Shown piece by piece: positions 32,661 through 40,969 of a DNA stretch of 64,000 bases. Position 1 is the stretch's first letter. Each line of letters opens with the position of its first letter. The stretch comes from Proteiniclasticum aestuarii (GTDB taxonomy: Bacteria > Bacillota > Clostridia > Clostridiales > Clostridiaceae): contig NZ_JAFNJU010000002.1 of the NCBI RefSeq assembly GCF_017368455.1, positions 124,001 to 188,000 on the forward strand, read 5' to 3'. The notes beneath the pieces are model-generated. The model had not been told where the DNA came from. It saw only the letters and a list, made by a program, of their open reading frames with translations, and made no database searches. A program made the translations under genes and the position numbers.

Positions 32661-33284
32661 ATGGCGACATTGACATTCACCCCGGAAGAATACGAAGGTC
32701 TTAAAAAGAAAGACAGACTCCTTGGCAAAGCCATGGAGAAGCTGCCCCTCTATGAAAGAGAAGTGGATGAGAATCTTTTCAGAAGCCTCATGAATAACAT
32801 CGTTGGTCAGCAGATTTCCATGAAAGCCGCAGAAACGGTCTGGAAGAGATTTCTGGCCCATTTCGGAGAAATCACGCCGGAGAAGATTCATGCAGCCAGT
32901 CTGGAAGAAATTCAGGCCCTGGGCATCAGCATGCGAAAAGCCACCTACATCAGGAAAACCACTGAAAAGATCCATGAGCACATCGTGGACCTGGAGGCCC
33001 TCTGGCAGATGGCGGATCAGGAAGTGGCCGACACCCTGGTCACCTTAAACGGCATCGGACCCTGGACGGCGGAAATGATCATGATCTTCTCCATGGGAAG
33101 AAAGGACATCATGAGCTATGGGGATCTTGCCATCCGCCGGGGGCTCATGCTTCTTTACGGTCATGAGGAGATCACGAAGGAACTTTTCCGTGATTACCAG
33201 AAGAAATTCTCTCCTTACGGCACCCTGGCTTCTCTCTATTTATGGGAGATCTCCACCGGAAAGTATGACCTGTCTGACCTGTGA
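32661..33284 (+). CDS. DNA-3-methyladenine glycosylase II (AlkA-like, HhH-GPD)
   Basis: A 207-residue base excision glycosylase lacking the N-terminal domain of E. coli AlkA. The helix-hairpin-helix LNGIGPWTAEM is followed by the catalytic Asp in MSYGDLAIRRG, and FRSLMNNIVGQQIS starts the domain. It removes alkylated purines. ATG follows AGAAAGGAG. A terminator follows at once, so it is monocistronic and divergent from CPBP-alkD. Confidence 0.92.
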   Translation: MATLTFTPEEYEGLKKKDRLLGKAMEKLPLYEREVDENLFRSLMNNIVGQQISMKAAETVWKRFLAHFGEITPEKIHAASLEEIQALGISMRKATYIRKTTEKIHEHIVDLEALWQMADQEVADTLVTLNGIGPWTAEMIMIFSMGRKDIMSYGDLAIRRGLMLLYGHEEITKELFRDYQKKFSPYGTLASLYLWEISTGKYDLSDL

Positions 33285-33316
33285 TCTGAATACTGAGCAC
33301 AACGATAGAGTAATAG

Positions 33317-33362
33317 AAGCTCCGGACTCCTGTCTTCACCATAGACAGAAGTCCGGAGCTTT
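33317..33362. terminator. Bidirectional terminator
   Basis: AAGCTCCGGACT and AGTCCGGAGCTT are perfect 12-base arms; a CTGTC/GACAG pairing extends inward. A pyrimidine tract follows on the plus strand. Confidence 0.8.
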
Positions 33363-33403
33363 CTCTTTTCTTTTCTACGGAGTTACCCCTATTAGACTTG
33401 CTT

Positions 33404-34231
33404 TTACAGCAGGATATCTTCTCCTGTGACAAGATAGCTCACCTGGGCACCCATGGTCTCCTGAAGCTTCCTGAACATCTTCTGTCCTGTGCAGTGACAG
33501 GTATGATAGAGCGTTCCCGTTTCCTTCAGCCTTTCCCCGAGCCTTGGCACGAAAGTCTCGTCAGGATGGATCTTGCTGGGCTTCTTGATGTGGAATCCGC
33601 CGATGATGTGGTCCGGATATCTGCCCTTCATCTTTCTGACCGTCTCCACCAGATTCACCACGCCCCTGTGTCCGCATCCGCTGAAAAGATAAAGCTTGCC
33701 TTCCTCTTCCAGAAGAAGGTTCATCTCATGCCGGAAGTCATCACGAAGGTACTCTTCCCCTTCCTTCTTATAGAGCGTCTCATTGCCTGGGGGCATCATT
33801 TCCGCACCGTATATCTCTGAAATCAGCGTGAGATTCCCATCGATTCTCGTGACACCATCCACCAGAATAAAGCGGCTGTTTCCGATGACTTCCTCCGGCG
33901 TGCTGATGTCCTTCATGGCTGCGTTTTCCTGACGGGAAAAATGCTTCTCCATGGCTTTGGGATGCGCATAAATGGGCGCCTTGCTGTTCACTCTGAGAAA
34001 TGCGGCAATGCCTCCAGCATGGTCCAGATGACCATGGGATAGAAATGCCAGGTCCACCTCTTCGATCGAAATGTTCATGGTTCCGGCATTCTCCAGAAAC
34101 CGCTCATCGGGTCCGAAATCAAAAAGCATCTTTCTGCCCATGCTTTCAATATAGAAGCTTAGTCCGTGGGCAGAATGAAGTTCATCCCGGTCTTTCACCT
34201 TGTCGTTCTCAAGCAGTACTGCAATACGCAT
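33404..34231 (-). CDS. MBL-fold metallo-hydrolase (MJ0296-like group)
   Basis: A 275-residue protein with HxHxDH as LSHGHLDHAGG, and further ligands in FSGCGHRGV and the C-terminal LYHTCHCTGQ. The start VLLENDKV and LSFYIES pattern is that of the archaeal-type family related to dihydropterin ribofuranosylaminobenzene phosphate synthase; actual substrate unknown. ATG 34231 has GGGAGGG 6 bases upstream. Its promoter overlaps a perfect 14-bp palindrome. Confidence 0.82.
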   Translation of the reverse strand: MRIAVLLENDKVKDRDELHSAHGLSFYIESMGRKMLFDFGPDERFLENAGTMNISIEEVDLAFLSHGHLDHAGGIAAFLRVNSKAPIYAHPKAMEKHFSRQENAAMKDISTPEEVIGNSRFILVDGVTRIDGNLTLISEIYGAEMMPPGNETLYKKEGEEYLRDDFRHEMNLLLEEEGKLYLFSGCGHRGVVNLVETVRKMKGRYPDHIIGGFHIKKPSKIHPDETFVPRLGERLKETGTLYHTCHCTGQKMFRKLQETMGAQVSYLVTGEDILL

Positions 34232-34300
34232 TGCCATCCCTCCCTTGTTTTTCTGATTCTCTTTCACTGCTGGCTGAATTTTCTGATTCTCTCTGATAAC

Positions 34301-34339
34301 ATTGTACCCCAGTTTTACCGATAAATAAAACTGGGGTAC
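34301..34339. promoter_or_regulatory. Promoter and perfect palindrome upstream of the metallo-hydrolase
   Basis: GTACCCCAGTTTTA (34304-34317) and its exact complement (34326-34339) are separated by 8 bases. The minus-strand -10 TACAAT (34301-34306) overlaps one arm and a weak -35 falls in the other, so an operator is more likely than a terminator; no T-tract follows. Confidence 0.5.
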
Positions 34340-34510
34340 GGATTCTTAATTCTCTTCACAATCAAAGGATTGTCTATCTATCCATGCTGAAGCATTATCC
34401 TGCTTCACTTAACCCTTTGCAGGGATCTGTGCTGGTGCCTTGAGAATGCATCCATTCTTCACTTACTGCCACAAAGGATCCCATTCTCGTTCCTTCTGAT
34501 TTCAGTGTCA

Positions 34511-36316
34511 TCAGCTTACATTCTTCTTTTTCTTCAGCACATCCATACCCACTTCTTCCATGAACTGGTTGGTATAGAGCTCATAGTAATGTCCTCTTCT
34601 CTTGAGAAGCTCCTCATGAGTACCTTGCTCCAGAATCTCTCCCTTGTCTATGACAAGGATTCTATCGGCACTTCTGATGGTGGACAGTCTATGGGCCACG
34701 ATGAAGCTGGTTCTGCCCTGCAGCACCTCTTCAATGGCCTTCTGGATCTTCGCTTCGGATTCCGTGTCGATGGATGAGGTGGCCTCATCCAGGAAGAACA
34801 GCCTTGGCTTTCCGATGATGGCTCTGGCAAATGAGACCAGCTGCTTTTCACCGGTGGAAAGCATGCCTCCCCCTTCTCCGACTTCCGTGTCGTATCCATG
34901 CTCCAGCTTCATGATGAAGTCATGGGCACGTACCACCTTGGCCGCCTCGACGATTTCCTCGTCGGTGGCGTCAAGCTTTCCGTAACGGATGTTCTCCTTG
35001 ATGGTTCCGCTGAAAAGATGCGGTGCCTGGAGCACATAGCCGATGTTGGAATGAAGCCATTTCTGAGGCTTCTTCTTGTAGTCTTCCCCATCGATCAAGA
35101 TTCTTCCGCCTGTGGGTTCATAGAATCTGCAGGCCAGGTTCACGATGGTGCTTTTCCCGGAGCCCGTCTCGCCCACAAGGGCGATGGTCTCTCCGGCTTT
35201 CACGCTGAGGTTGAAGTCCTTCAGAATGTATTCTCCTTCCTTATAGTAGAAGTTCACATTCTCGAAGGTCACGTCTCCTTTGATGGTTCCGTAGTCTTCT
35301 TTTTCCTCCACCATGTCGTCCACAATCTCTTCCTTCTCGTTGAGAAGGCCCATGACTCTTTCCGCTGCCGCCTGTGCACTGATCATTTCAGTGTAGATTC
35401 GGGCAAGTTCCAGAACCGGGTCAAAGAACTGTCTGGCATAGGTGATGAAAAGGACCAGGGTACCATAGGTCAGTGCCCCGCCCATGAGCATGTTGCTTCC
35501 GAAGAACAGTGTCAGAACCGTTCCCACTGCGGAAATGAACAGCGTCATAGGCAGATATCCGGCAGACAGCGTCGCTGCCCGGATGGAGGTCTTCTTCATG
35601 TTATGAGTTTCTTCGCTGAACTCTTCGATGTTGAGCTCTTCTCGCACCAGGGTCTTGGTGGTCTTCGCGCCGACGATGCCGTCATTGAAAAGCCCTGTGA
35701 TCCTGGAGTTTATTTTTCTTACATTTCTGTAGGATACCAGCATCTTCTTTTCGAAGAAGACACTGATGAAGGCCAGAATCGGGATGGTTAGCAGCGTCAC
35801 CAGAGCCAGCTTCCAGTTGATCACAAGCATGACCACGGAAACACCCAGCATCATGGTTCCACCCCATACCAGATCCACAACACCCCAGGCTACGGTTTCC
35901 GCAATCTTCTGGGCGTCGGAGGTGGTTCTTGCGATCATCCATCCTACGGCATTCTTGTCGTAATAGCTGAAGGACAGACGCTGCAGTTTCCTGAAGGCGT
36001 CCTTTCTCAGTTTATACTGGATCTCCACTTCCAGCTTACCCGCACGGCGGATAAACAGAAGCACGATGAGTGCCAGTGCGATGGCCAGCCCCACATAGAG
36101 GAAAGCCACTCTGGTCAGACCCGCATAATCCCCATCCGCAACAAAATTGTCAATGGCATATCTTGTCAAGAGCGGAAAGGTGATGTCTGTTGCCGCCAGG
36201 GCAACCATGAAACTGACCAGGATCATAAAGTCTTTTTTGAACACCTTAAAGTAGTGAAACATCTCTTTCCAGATCTTCTTATCCACTTTAAGTTTCATTT
36301 CTTTTTGTTCTTCCAT
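34511..36316 (-). CDS. Heterodimeric multidrug ABC exporter, subunit with canonical Walker B (BmrD-like)
   Basis: The protein has 601 residues: six membrane helices (residues 1-320) then an ATPase. Walker A is GETGSGKST and Walker B FFLDEATSSID is catalytically complete. The signature is altered to LSTGEKQL, as expected for one half of an asymmetric BmrCD/LmrCD/TM287-288 exporter. ATG 36316 follows AGGAGGGGAACC; an apparent in-frame extension upstream runs into the partner gene and is not used. It lies 34 bp downstream of the partner. Probably exports hydrophobic drugs. Confidence 0.92.
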   Translation of the reverse strand: MEEQKEMKLKVDKKIWKEMFHYFKVFKKDFMILVSFMVALAATDITFPLLTRYAIDNFVADGDYAGLTRVAFLYVGLAIALALIVLLFIRRAGKLEVEIQYKLRKDAFRKLQRLSFSYYDKNAVGWMIARTTSDAQKIAETVAWGVVDLVWGGTMMLGVSVVMLVINWKLALVTLLTIPILAFISVFFEKKMLVSYRNVRKINSRITGLFNDGIVGAKTTKTLVREELNIEEFSEETHNMKKTSIRAATLSAGYLPMTLFISAVGTVLTLFFGSNMLMGGALTYGTLVLFITYARQFFDPVLELARIYTEMISAQAAAERVMGLLNEKEEIVDDMVEEKEDYGTIKGDVTFENVNFYYKEGEYILKDFNLSVKAGETIALVGETGSGKSTIVNLACRFYEPTGGRILIDGEDYKKKPQKWLHSNIGYVLQAPHLFSGTIKENIRYGKLDATDEEIVEAAKVVRAHDFIMKLEHGYDTEVGEGGGMLSTGEKQLVSFARAIIGKPRLFFLDEATSSIDTESEAKIQKAIEEVLQGRTSFIVAHRLSTIRSADRILVIDKGEILEQGTHEELLKRRGHYYELYTNQFMEEVGMDVLKKKKNVS

Positions 36317-36350
36317 AACGGTTCCCCTCCTAATAGGTGCCGTCTGATTC

Positions 36351-38093
36351 TTATACAGCCATCTGCTGCAGGTCCCAGATTCTCTTGTAGAGTCCTTCTT
36401 CCTGGATGAGCTCCTCGTGGGTGCCCATCTGCACAATTCTTCCCTCATCCAGAACAATGATGTTGTCCGCTTCGGCAAGGGTTGCGATTCTGTGGCTGAT
36501 GATCAGCGTCGTGATGTCTTTGCTTCTTGATTTCAGCGCATTTCTGATGCGCATATCCGTTTCCGTATCCACCGCACTCAGGCTGTCATCAAAGATCAGG
36601 ATTCTCTTATCCGAATCGATGATGGTTCTGGCAATGGCGATACGCTGTTTCTGTCCACCGGACAGGGATACACCCTTTTCTCCGATGATGGTGTCGTATC
36701 CTTCCTTGAAGGTCAGGATATTGCTGTGAATCGATGCCGCTTTGGCTGCATCAAAGATCTCTTTTTCCTTATAATTTCTCTTGGTGATTCCGATGTTCTC
36801 CTTCACGGTCTTGGCATAGAGATGCGGTTCCTGTAGAACCAGACCGATCTTTTTACGGATCCAGCCTCTTCTGATGTCCTTCAGTTCATGACCGTCAATC
36901 TGGATGCTTCCCTCATAGTCGTAAAGCCTCTGAAGAAGATGCACCAGGGTGGATTTACCGGAACCTGTTGAGCCCAGTATGCCGAGGGTGGAGCCCACCG
37001 GAAGCTCGAAGCTCACATTCTCAAGGACTCTCTGATGCTCGTCGTAGCCGAAGGAGACGTTTCTGAAACTGATGTTTCCGTAGATTTCAGGTTCCCCTTC
37101 ATTGGGCTGGTCCACTTCGATGTCCTCACTGAGAATTTCCTCGATTCGTCCGATGGACACGGTGGTCTTACCGAACTCGGAGAGGAGTCTGCCCAGCTGC
37201 TTCACGGGCCAGAGGAGCATGGACACATAGGTGATGAAGGCTGTCAGCGTTCCGATGGTAAGCTCGCCTCGGATGACCATTCCCGCACCCACCACCAGAA
37301 CGATTCCGTTCTGAAGCAGCGTCAGAAAATCTGAGGATGCCCAGAAAACCGCCAGGGTTTCAATGAGCTTGTAGGTGATGTTTCTGTGACTTGCATTCAC
37401 GTCCTCGAAACGATCGATTTCATGTTCTTCCCGCCCGAAGGCTCTCACCACACGCACACCAGAGAGATTCTCCTGCAGGACGGTGGTCAGTTTCCCTTCC
37501 GCTTCGTCGGACTTCTTGAAGGTCTTCTGGATCTTCGTGAAGAAGATGTAGCTGAAGAAAAAGAGTACTGGAATCATGATCATGGAGTAGAGCGTCAGCT
37601 CCGCGTTCAGGGTGGACATGATGACCAGGGTGAAGCCCAGCATGAAGATGATTCTGCCCAGGTCCACCACCTGAACTCCCAGGAATCTTCGGATGGTTTC
37701 CACATCCGAGGTGCATCTTTGCACCATATCTCCGGTCTCTTTTCTGGTATGTCTTTCAAAGGTCATATACTGGATCTGCGTGTAGAGCTTCTCTCTGATG
37801 TCCTTGGCAATGTTCTCCGCCGCATAGCTTGAAAGATATCCTTTCAGGAACATGAACACGCCTCTCAGCAGGCTCATGACCACGATGATGAGCACGACCC
37901 CACCAAGGCTTTTCCCGAAGGCATCCATGAGAAACTGCAGCCTTCCCGGTTCCACGTCTCCGATGATGGAGTCGATGGCATACTTTATGAGAATGGGGAC
38001 AGACAGCTGCATCACCGTTGCCAGTATGATTGCAATGATGGCCAGGGAGAACGGTCCTCCATAGCCCTTTAAATATCCGAATAATTTCTTCAT
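36351..38093 (-). CDS. Heterodimeric multidrug ABC exporter, subunit with degenerate Walker B (BmrC-like)
   Basis: The protein has 580 residues: six helices then an ATPase. The signature LSGGQKQR is canonical but the catalytic Glu after Walker B is Asp (LIFDDSLSAVD), which makes one of the two ATP sites of the pair inactive. This complements the altered signature of the downstream partner and identifies the pair as a BmrCD-like heterodimer. ATG 38093 follows GAGGTG. The operon is preceded by a leader ORF and terminator hairpins (38153-38449), as in B. subtilis bmrB-bmrCD. Confidence 0.92.
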   Translation of the reverse strand: MKKLFGYLKGYGGPFSLAIIAIILATVMQLSVPILIKYAIDSIIGDVEPGRLQFLMDAFGKSLGGVVLIIVVMSLLRGVFMFLKGYLSSYAAENIAKDIREKLYTQIQYMTFERHTRKETGDMVQRCTSDVETIRRFLGVQVVDLGRIIFMLGFTLVIMSTLNAELTLYSMIMIPVLFFFSYIFFTKIQKTFKKSDEAEGKLTTVLQENLSGVRVVRAFGREEHEIDRFEDVNASHRNITYKLIETLAVFWASSDFLTLLQNGIVLVVGAGMVIRGELTIGTLTAFITYVSMLLWPVKQLGRLLSEFGKTTVSIGRIEEILSEDIEVDQPNEGEPEIYGNISFRNVSFGYDEHQRVLENVSFELPVGSTLGILGSTGSGKSTLVHLLQRLYDYEGSIQIDGHELKDIRRGWIRKKIGLVLQEPHLYAKTVKENIGITKRNYKEKEIFDAAKAASIHSNILTFKEGYDTIIGEKGVSLSGGQKQRIAIARTIIDSDKRILIFDDSLSAVDTETDMRIRNALKSRSKDITTLIISHRIATLAEADNIIVLDEGRIVQMGTHEELIQEEGLYKRIWDLQQMAV

Positions 38094-38152
38094 GTGTATA
38101 AACACCTCACTTTTTTTCTGTCGATTCTAACAAGCAGCAGAAGTTTCATAAA

Positions 38153-38183
38153 ATAGAAAAAACACGCAGTACCTGCGTGTTTT
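38153..38183 (-). terminator. Attenuator terminator before the multidrug exporter
   Basis: On the minus strand AAAACACGCAG, GTA, CTGCGTGTTTT, then TTTCTATTTT. It lies about 60 bp before the exporter start codon, so transcripts must pass it to express the exporter. Confidence 0.75.
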
Positions 38184-38265
38184 GCTCAAAGACAAGGGAT
38201 CCACTTGTCCTTCATTTCATTTTCAGAAATGCATGAAACCATAAAAAATATAGTTTCATACAACA

Positions 38266-38291
38266 AAACCACAGGTCGCAACCTGTGGTTT
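38266..38291 (-). terminator. Second leader hairpin, terminator-like
   Basis: AAACCACAGGT, four bases, ACCTGTGGTTT: a perfect 11-bp stem, followed on the minus strand by TGTTG, so a weaker terminator or pause hairpin. Confidence 0.55.
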
Positions 38292-38299
38292 CTCTAATT

Positions 38300-38329
38300 C
38301 TATACGCTTTTGTCATGCAAAGGCTATAG
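38300..38329 (-). promoter_or_regulatory. Hairpin spanning the leader ORF stop codon
   Basis: The last sense codon and stop (CTA TAG) form one side of an 11-bp stem with one bulge and one mismatch. A ribosome terminating on the leader ORF would melt it. Confidence 0.5.
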
Positions 38330-38449
38330 GGTGAGACTCCTATTCAGGTCACAAACTTTTTCTATTATCATATCCTTAAAAATAGGCGCAGAGATAGCGT
38401 CTACGAGATAAAGTGCACTCATTCTTGTAAATACTGTATTGTTCATCAT
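38324..38449 (-). CDS. 41-residue leader peptide of the multidrug exporter (BmrB-like)
   Basis: ATG 38447-38449 is preceded at 8 bases by GGAGG, one of the strongest ribosome sites in the window, and a well-formed promoter lies 57 bp further up. The peptide starts MMNNTVFTRMSALYLVDAIS and ends CDLNRSLTL; the last codons include AGG and CTA. It has no similarity I recognise. Its position between promoter and terminator hairpins of a BmrCD-type exporter matches BmrB of B. subtilis, where drug-stalled ribosomes on the leader permit readthrough. Confidence 0.7.
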   Translation of the reverse strand: MMNNTVFTRMSALYLVDAISAPIFKDMIIEKVCDLNRSLTL

Positions 38450-38505
38450 TTTCGTGACCTCCTTTGCTAAATTAAATTACATACAAATCGTCTGTAACCT
38501 ATTTC

Positions 38506-38534
38506 ATAATAAACGAACTCTTTTCGGATTACAA
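38506..38534 (-). promoter_or_regulatory. Promoter of the leader ORF and multidrug exporter
   Basis: TTGTAA (38529-38534), 17-bp spacer, TATTAT (38506-38511) on the minus strand. Leader length to the exporter ATG is about 405 nt. Confidence 0.65.
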
Positions 38535-38644
38535 CCCCCTGAAAAGAATTTTCTAACTTTTCTTTCAATATTCTCCGGTTTTCCTTTTTTTCTTAAGCTG
38601 AGCAGGTGTTCCTATCCACCTGACACCCTGTATATATTAATATA

Positions 38645-39343
38645 TTAAAGTTCTTCCAGTTTCCTATATTCATTTACGAAGTGCTCAATAAGCTCCCCAT
38701 AGGTTTCATGGTCCGGATGCGCTCCATTCAGGCTGTATTTGCCGTGGTCCACCTTCAGGAACCAGTCATAGTAGTTCTTCGAAAGCAGGGTATGATTGAT
38801 GCCCAGTTCTTTCAGCTCCTTGGGGGATATGATGCCCTTCACCCGGATCAGCGCAACAGCGCGCAGAGAATCCTCTCTATAAGCCGTCAGAAGCTTCTTC
38901 CCTCTGCTGCCTCCCTTGTTGCCATCCACACTGCGCTTTTTCATCTCCTTCAGAATACGCAGCTTCTCCTTCATCTTCGCCCGTCGTCCACGGTCCAGAT
39001 CATAAAAAGAAGGCTCCAGCACTTCCAGGACCGTATTCTTCTCCACATCCACATAGAGCAGTCCCAGTTCCATCCTTTTCAGCAGATACAGAAGATTGTT
39101 CATGCTTTTGTTCTTCACGATGCGTTTGGGTTTCGGCACAGCCATATAGACCAGGTCGCAGGTCTTCTGACGGAGAGATGCCTGGGTGAGAAGCTCCATG
39201 GTGAGTCCCTTCTTCATCTCGATGCCCACAAGAAGGTCCTTCTTCTGCGCCACCACATCAATGTCTCTCACTTCGCTTCGCACCTTGAATCCCTGATCTT
39301 CAAAATATTTCTTTATGGCTTCATACAGATCTGTTTCCTTCAT
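38645..39343 (-). CDS. DUF2161 protein with PD-(D/E)XK-like nuclease fold
   Basis: A 232-residue protein. The N-terminal half has the pattern IDVVAQKKDLLVGIEMKKG, with Asp, Glu and Lys placed as in PD-(D/E)XK phosphodiesterases. The C-terminal half is a helical, winged-helix-like region (GIISPKELKELGINHTLL). The family is annotated as a putative nuclease of unknown target. It lies just upstream of, but is not obviously linked to, the exporter operon. Confidence 0.65.
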   Translation of the reverse strand: MKETDLYEAIKKYFEDQGFKVRSEVRDIDVVAQKKDLLVGIEMKKGLTMELLTQASLRQKTCDLVYMAVPKPKRIVKNKSMNNLLYLLKRMELGLLYVDVEKNTVLEVLEPSFYDLDRGRRAKMKEKLRILKEMKKRSVDGNKGGSRGKKLLTAYREDSLRAVALIRVKGIISPKELKELGINHTLLSKNYYDWFLKVDHGKYSLNGAHPDHETYGELIEHFVNEYRKLEEL

Positions 39344-39411
39344 GTTCCCACCTCATCTTCTATTATAAACACAAATGGAAGAATTTTTCTCTCTCTTCGT
39401 GTACCAGCTGC

Positions 39412-39452
39412 AAAAAAATCAGGCATAGTTCAGATTCTCTCTGAACCATGCC
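39412..39452 (-). terminator. Terminator of the DUF937 gene
   Basis: GGCAT-GTTCAGA / TCTGAAC-ATGCC stem followed on the minus strand by TGATTTTTTT. Confidence 0.8.
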
Positions 39453-39502
39453 GTGAATATCTGTTCCATTTTCTTATTCTTTTCTTTTTAGGTGAAGCAA
39501 AT

Positions 39503-40081
39503 CTATTTCTTGCCGAAAAGTCCGCCCATGAGATCATCCATGAAGCTGCCGTCTTTGTCCTTGTCCAGCATGTTCTTCGCGATATCCATGATGCCGCCCC
39601 CACCGAGCAGTCCGCCTAAGGACCCGGTAAGATCACTGATGTTGCCGCTGGATACATTCTCTTCCTTCTTCTTTCTGCCCAGCATACCGATGAGAATCGG
39701 TGCCAGCATGGACATGAGACCTGAAACCTGCCCGATGCCAAGACCTGAACTGCTTGCGATGTTGTCCTCCACTTTTATTTTCTTCTCTCCGAGAATATGG
39801 TCCAGCATCCGATTGCCTTCATTGGCATCCACACGATTGAGGAATCCTTCCAGATCGTCCACATCGTCATCCTTATGGTCTTCCAGCGCTCTGGCTAAGG
39901 ATTCTCTGCTCTGGGGCTCTCTGGCATTTCGATCCAGCGCCTCCACCAGGGTCGGCACACCCAGTTTAGCAGCCTTTCTTACTTCATCTGGGCTCGCCTG
40001 GACCTTCCTGCCCAGCTCTTCCATAATCTTCTCGTTTCCCATGACGGAATTCAGTAGACTTGATAAATCCATTTCATTCAT
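39503..40081 (-). CDS. DUF937 family protein
   Basis: A 192-residue protein starting MNEMDLSSLLNSVM, with the DUF937 helical core (VQASPDEVRKAAKLGVPTLVEALDRNA and LGEKKIKVEDNIASSSGLGIGQVSGLM) and a Gly-rich tail (GGLLGGGGIMD). The function of the family is not established. ATG 40081 follows AAAGGAGATGA; an apparent extension of ten codons lacks a ribosome site. Confidence 0.75.
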   Translation of the reverse strand: MNEMDLSSLLNSVMGNEKIMEELGRKVQASPDEVRKAAKLGVPTLVEALDRNAREPQSRESLARALEDHKDDDVDDLEGFLNRVDANEGNRMLDHILGEKKIKVEDNIASSSGLGIGQVSGLMSMLAPILIGMLGRKKKEENVSSGNISDLTGSLGGLLGGGGIMDIAKNMLDKDKDGSFMDDLMGGLFGKK

Positions 40082-40185
40082 CTCCTTTCCACCAGTATAG
40101 CATCTGAACATTCTGAGAACTACTGTATCCGAAAGACTTCAAAGAAATGTTAGACTTGGTTCACATATAGAAAACCCCTTGATAT

Positions 40186-40240
40186 TTGACACTTTTCGGA
40201 ATCCATGGTATTCTTAGATGAAAAATGACTGACAGTCATT
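40186..40240 (+). promoter_or_regulatory. Promoter and operator of the tetR-cation transporter unit
   Basis: TTGACA (40186-40191), 17-bp spacer, TATTCT (40209-40214). AATGACT-GAC-AGTCATT (40224-40240), a perfect 7-bp dyad typical of TetR/AcrR operators, covers the transcription start, so autorepression is likely. Confidence 0.65.
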
Positions 40241-40271
40241 CATTTTATATGGAAAGGAGATCTGATGACCA

Positions 40272-40841
40272 TTGAACAAGAGAGAAGCCATACTATGGGC
40301 TGCCGTGGACCTCATGGGGGAATACGGATTTTCCAAAACCTCCGTTTCCCAGATCGTGAAGAAAGCGGGGGTGGCCCAGGGAACCTTCTACCTCTATTTC
40401 CAGTCCAAAAGCGAACTGGTTTTGGGCATCGCATCTCATATCCTAGAGGACTTCCTGAAGGAAGCTGAGGCACTGCCGCTGAAGGAAGAGACTCCCCTTC
40501 AGGATTTCATCTCCCTCTTCACGGATCTCATTTATGATCTGACTCTGAAGCACAGAAAGCTCATCGGATTCATCTACTCCGGTACGGCCTACTATTCCTC
40601 CTTCAAGGAGTGGGAAACCCTGTATATTCCCTTCTATGACTGGCTTGCGAAGAAGCTTTCCTTCTACAGAGACAAGAATCAGATCCCATCCTCCTATGAC
40701 CTCTCCTACCTGTCCAACTTCATCATCGGTCTTCTGGAACATGGTGCAGAGCAGGTTTACCTCATGGAGACGGAGAACTTTCAGGAAACAAGGTCGAAAG
40801 AGCAGCTGAAGACTTTCATTTATGAAGCCATCACTGCCTGA
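40272..40841 (+). CDS. TetR/AcrR-family repressor
   Basis: A 189-residue regulator. The N-terminal helix-turn-helix (AVDLMGEYGFSKTSVSQIVKKAGVAQGTFYLYFQSKSEL) is typical. The frame has no ATG at its start: TTG 40272 is the first usable codon, while an ATG at 40265 with the better spacing to AAAGGAG is in another frame. Either the TTG is used or there is a one-base slip near the start. A dyad operator overlaps the promoter. It precedes a cation diffusion facilitator gene, the probable target. Confidence 0.85.
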   Translation: MNKREAILWAAVDLMGEYGFSKTSVSQIVKKAGVAQGTFYLYFQSKSELVLGIASHILEDFLKEAEALPLKEETPLQDFISLFTDLIYDLTLKHRKLIGFIYSGTAYYSSFKEWETLYIPFYDWLAKKLSFYRDKNQIPSSYDLSYLSNFIIGLLEHGAEQVYLMETENFQETRSKEQLKTFIYEAITA

Positions 40842-40969
40842 ATAGAAACTGAATAAACCAAGACACAAAAACACGAAATCCCATCACATTATGAAAGGAG
40901 TGCTGACCGCGGTCTTCCAAGGGGTGCGGAACCTCACAAGAAATCAGTTTGGAAACCGCAAAAAGTATC

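Noticed and set aside
38439-38648. 69-codon plus-strand frame
   Set aside because: It lies opposite the leader promoter and start of the exporter leader ORF, is AT-rich and lacks a ribosome site.
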